Origin: Chrysaora quinquecirrha
Lineage: Eukaryota > Cnidaria > Scyphozoa > Semaeostomeae > Pelagiidae
Direction of reading: 5' to 3'
Length of the DNA stretch: 64,000 bases
Assembly: GCA_014526335.1 (NCBI GenBank)
Contig: JACTAT010000002.1
Location: forward strand, 318,398 to 382,397
Part shown: one piece after another, positions 30,325-43,700 of the stretch
Numbering within the stretch: the stretch's first letter is position 1
How the letters are laid out: each line of letters opens with the position of its first letter
Program-made: the position numbers and the translations under genes
The notes under the pieces: generated by a model
Seen by the model: the letters and a program-made list of their open reading frames with translations, nothing else
Database searches by the model: none
Told to the model about the DNA's origin: nothing

Positions 30325-31195
30325 ATTTCATACCATATCCATTCATTTATATATATAGCATCTTCGTTTCATACGGTGTCCTGCAGCATCTTCATGTAAT
30401 ACCGTGTCAATTAGCATCTTCATTTTATACCACATTCATAAGCATCTTCATCTCGTACCATATTTATTAGCATCTTCAGGCGTACCATATCTCTTAGCAT
30501 CTTCGTTTTATAACGTATTTATTGGCATCTTCATTTCATACCAAACTGACTAGCATCTTCATTTCATACCACATTCATTAGCATCTTTTTTTAATACCTT
30601 GTTGGTTAGCATCTTTATTTCATATTGCATTCATTAGCACTATGAACTATTTCATATCACTCATTAGCATCTTTATTTCATACCACATTCAGTAGCATAT
30701 TCGTTTAATACCGTGTTCGTTAGCATCTTTATTTCATATTGCATTCATTAGCACTATGAACAATTTAATACCACTCATTGGCATCTTTATTTCATGCCAC
30801 ATTCATTACCACCTTCATTTTATAACGTTTTCCTTGGCATCTTTGTTTCATTTTATAACGTTGTTATTAGCATTTTCCTTTCATTCATTTGATACCCTAT
30901 CCATAAGCGAAAGCGACTTCATTTCGTACCGCATTCGTCAGCATGTTTATTTCTTATTGCATTCGTCAGCGTGATCATTTCACATTTAAAATGTCATATT
31001 CATACTGCATTCGTCAGCATGTTTATTTCTTATTGCATTCGTCAGCATGTTCATTTCATATTCAAAATGTCAATTTCATACTGCATTCGTCAGCATGTTC
31101 ATTTCATATTCAAAATGTCAATTTCATACTGCATTCGTCAGCATGTCCATTTCACGCTGCATTCGCCAGCGTGTTCATTTCACACCCTTCTTGTT
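30325..31195. repeat. ~29-bp tandem repeat (AGCATCTTCATTTCATACC-like)
   Basis: Units such as agcatcttcatttcatacc followed by acattcatt recur across 870 bp; the last third (30940-31190) is more regular, with 'gcattcgtcagcatgttcat'. Open frames here are repeat artefacts. Confidence 0.85.
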
Positions 31196-31723
31196 AGAGC
31201 CAGAACAAACCCATCAGAATGAATCTCAGATTTGTGGACGAAACAATTGAAAAGTATTTAATGAAGTTATGATTTTATGATATCATGACATCATACCGTT
31301 GTTTTGGAAGTTATAAGGGGGCTCCAGCCCCAATTCTCACCCCCCCACGCTTCCGACGACGCTCCTGAATGTTGGTTTCATAATGTATTCGTCAACTGGC
31401 TAAGCAGGGTTCTAAATAGTGGAATGAACAAAATTGAGGGCCGCTGGGCAAAAAGAGGGAAGAAAAAGAAATTAAAAGCAGGGAAGGTGTTCGTCAGCCC
31501 CCCAAACTAAAATGCTTCTTTGCTTAGCAACCGATTATTTACTGTCACGTGACACTCTATTCAAGCTGTTTCCAATCGAGGTCAGATTTGTTTGTTTGTC
31601 AATTCAGTTCAATAATTTAATTCAATCAATTTGTTTGAATGTTTGGAGTGGACAGATTTGTTTAGTATTTCTGTTATTATTTCAAAGCGAATTGATTAAA
31701 GTTCCTGAAACATTTGGATTGCA

Positions 31724-31794
31724 ATGACTGCAATAAGCTCTTACACTTTGGACTTGGAACCAGAGCAAAAGCATGTTTTTGTTACACAGATACG
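31724..31794 (+). CDS. CCDC42/CFAP73-like exon 1
   Basis: Start MTAISSYTLDLEPEQKHVFV then TQI and two bases; donor gtgaga. The next exon restores the phase and gives IRDDSEEK. Confidence 0.65.
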
Positions 31795-34700
31795 GTGAGA
31801 CTTTTTTACCTTGGTCGATAGAATTCGAGAACTTTACTTTAGGCCCAGAGTAGAGTAGCAAAAACACAAGCGCGAAACAGCCAGACTCGGAGCGCGCCTG
31901 CTTAGCAACCGGACCTGAAGTTTTCAAAACTTATTTCGTGTTGATGATCACATGATGTGGTTGATCATATCATGATAACCATGGTGATCATTGTGATGAT
32001 CTGATAATCATAATAATGGTAATCATAATCATAATCATAATCATGGTAATCATAATCTGATAATCATGGTCATTGTGGTGAAGAGAACGATGATGATGAT
32101 GATGATCATGATATGATGATCATAATCATGATGAAGATGACAATGATTGGCAATCATGATTACTTATGTCATGGAGGTTGATGATGATGATGGTGATGAT
32201 AATAATGTTGATCAATATGGTTATGATCAGGATCATCATGATTAATGATAATTACAATGATAACCATGATGACATGATCTTGATTATGATTGTATGATGA
32301 TGAGTATTGTTATTGTAATAGTGACTGAAATAATTATTATGAGCCTAATGGGTCTGAATGTCTGTCCTTGCCTGGGCCAATGTTAACTAATTACTCTGCC
32401 TTTTCAGAGATGACAGTGAAGAAAAACCTGAAAGAGAAGCTAAGAAATTCCCAGTGGTGCAAGAGGTACTATGTTAACACTAATTAAATTCCAGTTGCAT
32501 GGACATTCTTCAATTAAATATTTAAGTAAGGCGTTTCTTTAAATGCTTTTAATAATTTTATAATTTATACATCTGTTGTTTTATTTTGAAGGAGAAAGGA
32601 AAACTACTTGAAGCTGGGAGGAATACTTTGCAGCAGACACTTCTGTTGAAAAGAGAAGCTGAAATTGATAAAATCCAAAATGAATTAGATATTAAAAGAA
32701 AGAATTTTGAAGAAAGAATGGATGAGTGTCGACTTAAAAAAGAACAACTAAAAATGAAGCAAAAAATTGTGAGTTACCTTACTTCCAAAGTAGAATGGAA
32801 GAGTTCTCATCTTATATTTCCTTGTTAAAGCTCCCATGAATAAGTGCCCCCTAAACAGGCCAAAATTTGAAATAACCCCCCCCCTTGAATTAGCCTCCCC
32901 AAATATAATTTGTCTTACTTTTACCTGTGGCGTGCCCGTTGCTAATCAACAGCCTATGTATGTGTTATTGGTTGCAGATGCAGTGTAGATGACTCTGGAA
33001 TCAATGTGACAATATCTACTGCTATCATCTTAAGTCTCTACCAATGCTCAAACTAAAGTCCTGATCACGATTCCGGATGACTGCCACCTAATTGTTGCAA
33101 TCCAGTGATCTCGAACTTTTTATCATTCAATGGTCTGCATTTCATTTGATTCTTGTCCTTTGCACAATACACGCTTTCAGACATTACAAAAGCAAAAACT
33201 CTAGACTACAAATTCACAAATGTGTAGCAATGATAAGAAACAGCTAATAATTCAGCTGCAAATCTTCCAAGGATCGATGTATAATGGCGTCACAATGCCT
33301 CAGGATATTCCTTATAGTTTTCACGTTTGATAGGCAAATTAGCGAGCTGCAGAATATTTGCTGCAATTCTGTTAAGGCTGAATCTCATTCCAGATAGTTG
33401 CTTCCTGGTATATTGAAAGGATTTTGCATGAACAATAATTCGCTAAACAAGTCGAGGCGACAATTCGAAACTGTGCAATTTATTCGATGTGTCTGTAATC
33501 ATCGAAATAGTATATCAAATCGATGTGAATATGTTCTTTCAAGGTCTGATACTCTAATCAATGCGAACAAATTTTACAATGAATCCTTACGAATTAAAGC
33601 TCATAATAGAGATGCTGTATATATTAATGCTGACAATTGACCTGATTATTCTACAGTGCACAATGACACTCAAGCAATGATGTCACAATCATGCGTATAT
33701 ATTGAGTTGAAATACACTTACAAAGTCACTTGACAGTCAATTCAGAATGGTAATAAATTGCAAGTCGATGAACATACTGCTGACATTCTATGTTGATATA
33801 GTACGCACAGTCATTGTCACAAGTTTTACTATTGTTATTATCGACCGCAACAAGCTGCACAATCTATCTGCAAGGTGACTTCATGTATAGAGTACACTGC
33901 CATGGGTACACCTCACAACAATGCCTGGCTTGCACTCCATAAATTTGATACTGCAAGATTCAGTGCTACGTGTGTAAACCAAAATATATGCAGACATTGC
34001 TGCTCATCGTTCAATAGCTATCAGCAACAATTTAAAATTGCGATTATTTCTATGACTTTATCTACTACAACCAACGCTACTGTGACCACTGCTACTTCAG
34101 GCGCTGCTACAATGACTTCTGCTACTATAGCCACTGCTGCTATATCCACTGCTGCTATAGCAACTGCAACTATGACATTTTCTATAACAACCACTATGAC
34201 TACGACCTAAGATACTGCAACCACTGCTACTGTCATCACTGCTACTATAGCAACTGCAACTATGACATTTTCCATGAAAACCACTGTAACTATGACCTTA
34301 AATACTGCAGCCACTGCTACTTTGACCAATGGTACTACAACCACTATTACTATGTCTTCTGTAATTGCAGCTAGGACCTCTGCAATAAGAAACAACTACA
34401 ATAACCTCTGCTATTGCAACCACTGCTACTATAGCCTCTTCTACTAATGCAGCAACGACTAGATATGTCCTCTGCTAATACAGTCAGAATACTAGCTGAA
34501 ATAAATACGGATTCACAATGTCTGCCAACTCTACCAAAGAAAAACTGGTGCCATTAAATATGCCTACCGTTTCCAGAATTTTAGATGTAATAAGTACGGC
34601 TGCCAATTCTACGAAAAATAGAATTGGTCCCAACTGTACTGCAAGCCGATGCTTCTACCTCAACTTCTGCTACTACGTCATACTGCTTCCACTATCACAG

Positions 34701-37700
34701 CTATTTCAATACCTCTTTAATCTTTAATGGCATTGTTTAATTCACAGGGTACTTGGAATCAACAGATAACATGCTGACAGCTCTGATGATGCGATTCAGA
34801 ACACTGAGCTCTACAAACAATCTTTTGGTTGAAAGCCTGGCTGAAAAGAGTGACGAGGTTGGGCACATTTATCTGATTGTTTGCCGTAGACTTATTACAC
34901 GATTCCCAGTTATCGCAGCTACCATTTTAGTTATTGTTGTTGTCAGAAGACTGCTCAAACTGCAACAGTGTAGTAAATTGCTGTTGTTGCTGTTGTGGGT
35001 CTAGATTTTATTAGCAAGACTCGTGTAATAAGTCTTAGTTTGCCCTAATAATTACAAATCCTTGACAAATGCCCTGGTTTGTCGCACATAAGCAAAGGCT
35101 AAAGTGACGTCTAGCTGCACATTCTTATTCTATACGAGAGGAGAGCCTTGGGCTGTATAACTTGGAGAGTTACTCGGCGTTTCATTGAGCCATATAGCTC
35201 AGAACGTCGTTGACTCTCTGGTCATGCAGCCAAGGTTCGAGTACCACTTATTGTGGTATGCCACTTGTGGAAAAACCTGTCCTTGTGTTCGCCATTCATG
35301 ACAAAAACGTATTTTGGAACAATACCTTAGTTTTTGGTGAGCCTCCTAATTGGCGAAAATATTCGATTTTGATTCACAAGTTATTCTTAAACCATTCTTA
35401 AGCGACACCACGTGAATGTTTGATTGACCATCGAGAAAGAAAGTTCATGTATTTGCTACTGTCTTTCTTCAATTACATAAAAACTTAACAATGGACAAAG
35501 CACTAAGGCACACACGTTTGAGGCCTAGGGAGACGGTTGAAGTCATTTTACCCAGACCCGTATTGCCTTGCTTTCGCTACCATCATCAACAGACTGCTTG
35601 GTGAAATGATTAAGTTGACAGTGTTAATCTGCAGATTTGTCTAGACTTATCATAAAGATATACTGGCAGCATAATTTAGATTGTTGTTGACGAGCAATAT
35701 TGTTATGGACGTGCAAACATGTCATAACATGCATTTGACATGTTGGCAATTATGCAAATCTGTAATATGTTAGTGCATAATTTGACAATGTTGAAAATTC
35801 AGTCTTGCACATAAGGATAAATGCTTAGCATGACAACATTTATTTATAGAAACATTGCATGTACACTAAGATTTTTACTAGCGATTCATTGACTCAATGC
35901 CAGTAACATGAATATGAAGTCTTTTAAGTATGCCCAGTCGAGATACCAGCTAAAAATCGGATTGTCAGTCGTGCAATTATGACCAAAAACTTGATGCATC
36001 TAGCAATAAACCTAGTTCTGATTCTCTAGCACATGCATTTTGATGCAAGTCTATCTAATATTCTACGAACGCGTCATGTTTGAGAATGGGAGTCTGAATT
36101 GCTGTGAAATCTTTCATTCATACAAACTTAAAAGGACTTATAATCACAGAATTTGAGCTACAGAGCACATATGCATTCTAAACATGATTGCGTTTCAGAA
36201 CGTACCATCAGGACAACTTGTACCAACTTCAATAATTGAAGTTTCGGAAATATCTGCTGAGCAAATATCTCTACGCCAAGTTTGTTTATGTACGTGCCAA
36301 ACTGTCAACATTGTTGTCAAGCAATATGTCAATTATTGGCAAGACATAGTATAGTGCTTAACTGAAACGAGTCAGAATCTGTATGTCCAAGTCGAAGCTT
36401 TAGCGACAATAGAACTAGACTAAATGAAAACCATATGCTGTCATCACTGATGTTTTCAATGACATTGAACGTTTGTTGAACAAATTGCTTGAGCATTGAA
36501 ATCTTGTACCTTATTGCAGGTTTGTCAACAGATAATCACGTCAATGTGCATCGACACTAATTTACAACAATACTTTTGAGTGCGAAACATCATACGATTG
36601 ATTCAACTCAATATTTCTAAATGTCTGCTCAAATGTTGAGTTGCCAGTGTTACTCCATATCATGTAATGAATTCTGTCAAGATCTTAAATCAATGAACAA
36701 TGCATAAATGCAATGTGAAGACTTGGACAGTAGTCCCATTTACACGGGAAAGATCTGATGAACTTCAGCTGTTCGCACCATAAACAGATCTGCACACGAT
36801 AGGCATGTTTGATACATGCTAATACGCATATCCATCTAGCTTTGAGCAAGGGATGCCTGTGAAATTGCACTTGCTATTACAGCTCAAATAAATTTGTGAA
36901 CATAGCCATATGATCTATGCACGTTTCCCATGGCCTGTATAACGCAGTAAATCGCTGTTCCGAAATTGCTGCAAATCTGCTTACGCACAGTATCTGTAAT
37001 ACGGACGTGAAACTTGTCAAACATATGTCAATGCTCAAATGATACAGATATTCAAGTGCCTAGTAATGTGCTTAATATAGGCTACCATGTATTGCAAGGT
37101 CTGTAGCATTTGAAAAGCAGATACGATAACTGTGCCCAATGATGTAAGCGACAATATACTTGAGTGCCATAACATGTTATGTTGTCTTGAATTGACTTTA
37201 ATTGTACTGTTATGTACTATAGTTTCAAGCGTATTGCAGCATTTCACTAACATTGACGGCAACATTGTCATCGATTGCATACCATCATTCTAATCCTTCT
37301 AATTTGGTACTCATTTACCAATGCGAAGGCTTAATGCAGCACAGCTTAGAGTTGAGCTGTAATTAACTGTGAAAGTTGAGTCCCGCAATACGATTCGAAA
37401 CTTGCCACGACTTATCTGATTAGCGACTAGATACGCACTGACTCACTTCTGCACACCGATCTGTAAATTGCTATGTGCTACGAATATTGGTTGAATCAGC
37501 CAAGATCGTAATCAGTGTCGCATGAAATGCAGGTATCCGTTCCAGATTCTGTGTATAACGGAGTGAAATTGCATCAGCAAATCTGCTGAAATGCAGTTTT
37601 GACGTGGCAACTATTCAACATGTACAGAAGGTCTAAATTGGAACAATACCATAGTTCTTAACCAACATGAATGTATAGTCAGACAATTTATACAAAGAAC

Positions 37701-40700
37701 TAGTCTCAGTGAAATTGAGTCATGCTGAATTAGTTTCTGAGATTAGCAATTGTCTCGAAATAACATGTCGATTGCCCCATTATTGTAGCTATAATATAAA
37801 TGACAGCTATTATGTAGTTTTGCAAAGTAAGGAAAGCATTGAACTCATCATTTACAAATGCAAGTTCTAGTGACCATTGCCCACAATTTGAAAATTCAAG
37901 TCAGTTGACTCAGAAGATTATTGGCTGGAATATTCGATGTCGGGCATGTTATACAATACTTTATCTAGTTACAAATGCTAGAAAATTCTGGACTGAACAC
38001 ATTCAGTACTAAAAGGCAGCAATTAGTTCTCCAACGAGTAAGACTAGTGAAATGGTTCGAGTACAACAGAATCATCTCAGTAATTACGGTGTAATTTCGA
38101 GATAGCGAATGTTCAATCTGAATATGTAATGAAATATCGACGCAAATTTGTAGTTCTTCAAGTAAGCGAGGATTCTAATTAAAAGCAGAGGTTGTGCAAA
38201 TTTTGCATAAACATATAGTTTCATGAAGATATGCAGGTATTTTAGGTGCCTGTCTATTTAATCTAGTAATCAGCGAAGTGCTACTAACTTTGGTTAACAT
38301 CTTCGATTCCAGTAAATGACCAGCTGAATCGTTTACTCTAGCCAGGAGCCAAATCGAGAAATGTTCTGATCGCACGATGTATCGAGATAACGGATCGTCA
38401 ATGCGATTGCACTGTCAGAAATACTACATTATATCGCCAATATTATGTCACAATCGTTAAATAGCAGTTCTATGAGTATGAATATATTCATGATGGTCGA
38501 AATTAATAAGCACTAATAGAATCAATCAGAGCGTATTATTGGCTATACATTCTAGGAATGCTAACTTTCAAGCAGTTGAACTTGATTCCCCGTAAATGAC
38601 CTAATACGAACTCATTTGACGCAAGGACACTTTCAAGTGAGATGTTGTAACGTATATTACAATATGAAATGACAGATAATTTATTTACCCACGTATCAAA
38701 TTCTGCTAATAGGCCAGTATGATCATCGCTAAACGAAATGTGATAAAAATAGATAGAACCATCAAGCTATGTATAATCCCCTTGTCGCATTGTTTAGACT
38801 GGGTAATAGTATAAGAGTCATTCGAGACTGATCTGACATTAGCTATCATCACTAGATTTGTTAAACATTGTAATATGTAAGTCATCAAATTGGCTGAAAA
38901 CATGTGAGTTTAGACGAGCTAAGAAAGTAGGATATAGCATCAACTGAGAAATGACGTCCATTGTGCTATTTTTTAGACTGAGAGGTTAATTAGGTACCAG
39001 ATCCTTCTCATAAGTGTAATACTATTTTATTGCAAATTGATGATATACTAATAGCAAAGTTGGCAATTTATTAGCAAGACTCTTATAGTTTAAATTGATC
39101 GTAAATCTACAGGCATGTTTGACGATGCTATAAAAGATAGGATATGAACCACAACTGAGAAATTCCTCTTGTGCTATGTTTTTAGCACTAGGGTAATGGT
39201 TGACCCAGGCTCTACATAAGCTATAACACTAGTTGATTATTGAAAATTGTAATATAACGCATCAAACTTTTGAAAACAGGCAGTTTGAGCATGCTAAAAA
39301 GATAGGATTATGAACCCCAACTGATGTAAATGCCTTGTGCTAAGTGATTTTTAGACTGGAGTAATTTGTACCATGACTTCTCTACATAGCTAAACGGTAA
39401 TTTTGTACATAATGTAATGCAGAAATCCAACGTAGGTAATAAGGGCTTAGTTTGATACGCTAAAAGATAAGATATAGACCATCATACTTGTTGATGAAAT
39501 GCGTGTAATTTTTAACTGGAGTAAGTGTGACCACCTCTCGATATTATCAAGCACAGAGTCTTGCACTGTATAAGAATCAAAGCAGTGATTCGACATGCGA
39601 TGTTTAGACGAGTCAGCAACTAGGTTGGCATCAGATGTGTTGATGAGGCAAGGCTGCGTACAATTTGCCAGACTACTACAATATCTACAGTGAACAATCC
39701 TATGTCTGCCTGTTTGCAGTCAACGTGAGTTAACGTAGATAGTGAATGACATCATGAACATTCAAATGTGCTGATGAGCACAGACGTTACAGTAGGTAGA
39801 AGGTTGTACAATACAAGGAGAATGATGCTGCCTTGTGGGATAGCGGTATCAATGTAGAGCAGCCTGGTACCAATGTACCCAGTACGTAGAAAATACAAGG
39901 GCATTTCAGTGCACTATCTTATCTTTCTTAGCTCGTCAAACTGCCTGTTTTCGCGCAAATTTTATGCTTATAATTAACAATTTGCATATGAAATCAACTA
40001 GTGTTATAAGCTTATGTAGAGGCCTGTACCCATTACCCCAGCCTAAAAATAGCACAAGAGGGAATTTCTCGGTTGAGGGTTCATATCTCTATCGGGCGGC
40101 ACCCTGCAAACCTTTCCCCTATACTTTGTGCGCTGGTATATCGATAAATTAACCTATGATTCATCAGAAGCCGATAGACAAAGAATTTTTTTTAAGAAAT
40201 AAACTTTTTTTCCTAAGGAAATGATTTCTTTTCCCTAAGGTTTTTAACAGTGAATTGGCCTCGACACAGAAACAGCTTGAATCGCTCAGAGAACGCAATA
40301 TGAAATTGGAACAAATTTACATTGCAAAAAGATTGAATATCAGACAACAGGTTTGATTAGGCATTCAATTATTTCTAACACTGGTCCGCCAAAGGGTTCT
40401 TGAATGAGAGTATCTACTATATAGAGTATATATATTATCCCTTTTATAAGAGAGTCACTGGGCGATTTCATTGAGCTCTATAACTCAGTGGAAACGTCGC
40501 TGGCTCTTTGGTCATGCAGTCCAGGTTCAAATCCCATCTATTGCGGTATGCCACTTGTGGAAAAATCAATCCTAGTGTTTGCCATACACTACACAACAGT
40601 TATATATAAATATGTTTGGTGCTGAAGAAGGCTAAAGATAGCCAAAACACAAACAAAAAGTCAAACTTGAGGAGGGTCTTGGGCTGTATGCTTTGGAGAG

Positions 40701-43700
40701 TTACTCGGCGATTTCATTGAGCTTTGTAGCTCAGTGGAAACGTCGTTGACTCTCTGGTCATGTAGTCCCAGCTCAAACCCCATCTATCGTAGTATGCCTC
40801 TTGTGGAAAATCTATCCTAGTGTTCGCCATTACATTCATTCTTAAATTTTATTGGTATCAAGAATAACGCACATACTGTGAACGAGGGGTGAATCATTTC
40901 ATCTCGTTCACCTTAACGATCGATCTTCAAAAATCCCACAAATCTTTTGAATTTTTTAAATCCTGAAAATCGCTTGAAAATCTCATGTTCTAGCAACTGC
41001 GCAGGTGCACAAATATCGATTCACCTGTACCGGACTATGCGTATGTTCTTTGAAGAGGTAATTTACTGTGAAGTGAAAAACTACGAAACCCAATCCAGTC
41101 AATTTTAGACTCTTTTTAAGATCCCTTTTTCACAGGCAAATTTCGAAATATCAAATTGAATAAATCTATATAAAGCTTCGTCCAGATTTCTACACAAATC
41201 TCTATCTTTTTTAATACAGTTTTTGGCATGATGAACTGAAGGAGAACAATAATGTATTTATTTCCTACCTGGTAGCTTTTGTTTATCAAACCTTAATAAA
41301 TCCAATAAATCTCATTAAAAAAGACAGATAAACTTTTACGTCCCATAAATCTCGAACGCCATTTTAGAAGTGACATACGAGGGTTGTATAGGGGAGTTTC
41401 GGGAAATGTGATTGACCATATTTCTAATCAGTAAACGTGAAACGCCGTTTCTTTTTTATGAAAAATGTGAATGGCCTACAATTTTTTCCCCGTGATTCGT
41501 GATCCTGACCCCACTTTACCACTCTCATATACCCCTCGGTTGTGTACAAAAAATCATCTAAGCTCTTTAATCAAAAGGTTTATTTCATAAACATGATAAC
41601 GGACTAGCTCTAGAGCACGTGATTTGCTTAGTATTAACATGCGTGGAATAATGGCCTACAGGTGATGCCATTACCCTTCGATTTCAGGAGATTTTATCTT
41701 ATGATTGTGGGCTGATTTCCATGTTTTCCTTTCGCCCACCACCCCACGAACATTAGTTTCTATGATTTGGTGTTGTACTTCCCTCTTTAGGCCATTTTTC
41801 ACCTTTGAAGACCACACGTAACACATTATATAGCCTAAAACACAGATGTCTGCTTTCTGCGCACTTCTCAAAATAGTTTAAGACGCAAAGCAATCTTAAT
41901 AGCCCATCTTAACGACCTATTCATGTGATCCTACGCGGCGACGCTTGCAAGAAAACTGCTGCCTATAATCAACTTTCAAGTCGCTAAAAACTTTCCTAAG
42001 GCACGTTAAAACTGTTTGTTACTGTATTTAAAGTGTATCTTTAATTGCTAGATTCGCAATACATTTGAAGAATTACGAATCAGATTTTGTAGGTTTTTGA
42101 ATCTATGAAGAGAAGTTTTTCTGTATTTGTGTTAATAATTTATTGCCAAGAGGCAGATGGTTTGGATTTGATAGTAATAAACAAAGTGATAATGTGAACG
42201 TTTTTCACATCAACTATTTCGCTTGAAAAACAAACAAATTTTGCTCTTAAAAATGACTGCCATCCATTTTCATGTACCATATATTTGTCATGATTGGCGA
42301 ACACTTGAATGAATATTTCCACAATTGGCATACCACCATAAATGGGATTCGAACCCGGAACTGCATGATCAGAGAGCCTAAGACGATTCCACTGAGCTAT
42401 AGAACTCAATGAAGTCATACAGCCCAATGCTGTCCTCCCGTTTGATGCTGATGTGTTTCGGCTACGTTGAGCCTTCTTCAGCCCCATACAAATTTATATA
42501 TATTCACGACAAATATATATATACATATGTATGATGCTGAAGAATGCTCAACATAGCCGAAACACAAAATTCAAACGGGAGGAGAGCGTTATGCCATATG
42601 ACTTGGAGAGTTAATGAGCGATTTCATTGAGCTCTATCGCTCAGTGGAAACGTCGTTGGCTTTCTGGAAATGCAGTCTAGGTTCAAATCCCTTCTATTGT
42701 AGTATGCCATTTGTGGAAAAATCTATCTCAGTGTTCACCATTCATGAAAAATATATATAAATAGATATGGATCGCAATTTTATCAGGTTTGCTGATTTAT
42801 GGGTCACAATTTTTAAGCCATGTGCCGAATTATCGGTCCAAATTTCGAACTAAAATGGCACGCCCCCGTCCAAAACGAGGTGTAGGTAACATCCCCCAAG
42901 GGCTGAATTAGGCCTTTGGTTTGTTATTCTAAGATGTTTTCCTTTATTCATTTGCTTTGCAGACGGAGACATTTGGTCAAACAATGATTGCTATTAACAA
43001 CATTGCAGAAAAATGTCTTCGAAGACCAAAAGAAACAGAAAATATGAATTACTTTGAGAAGCTTGATTTAATCAAGGTAGAAATATTTAACAAATTTGAC
43101 AGACTCAAGAGTTTCTGTAGATATATGAGTCTTGAGCCCTGGCTAAACGATCAAACATTGTATTTAAAACATTTGAAATTTGCTTATCAAACAAAGATTG
43201 AATGTTTGACCACGCCATGAAGCATTGCTTGGTAAGCAGAATTTGCTGGGCAATGTGTTTGAAAAAGATCGAAAACATTTTTTGCTTGATGCAAACAAAA
43301 AATGTTTAACTAGCAATGTTTTATGACGTGGCCAAATGGTAATACAAAAATTTCAAATGCTTGACAAACAATATTTGAAGGATTGGCCACAGCCCTTTAT
43401 TCATTAAGGATTTTTCATTTTCAAAAATCTGAAGTCTGCTTGTCAAAAATTTTTCTGGTCAAGCAATGTTTTACGACGCAACCAAACGGTTAAACATTGT
43501 TTGTAAACAAACCTCAAGTGTTTGATGGAGCATGCTTTGATCGTTTAGACAGGGCCTAAGTTGACATGCTTGGTGTATGTTTAAAAGAACAGTCTTAACT
43601 TTGCCGATAATTAATCTTTCATATTAATTAATCTTAGATAAGTCTCAAAGACTTGACTAAAATTTCAAAGGTGAGTCGGGCCTGTTTTTTATTATTTTAT

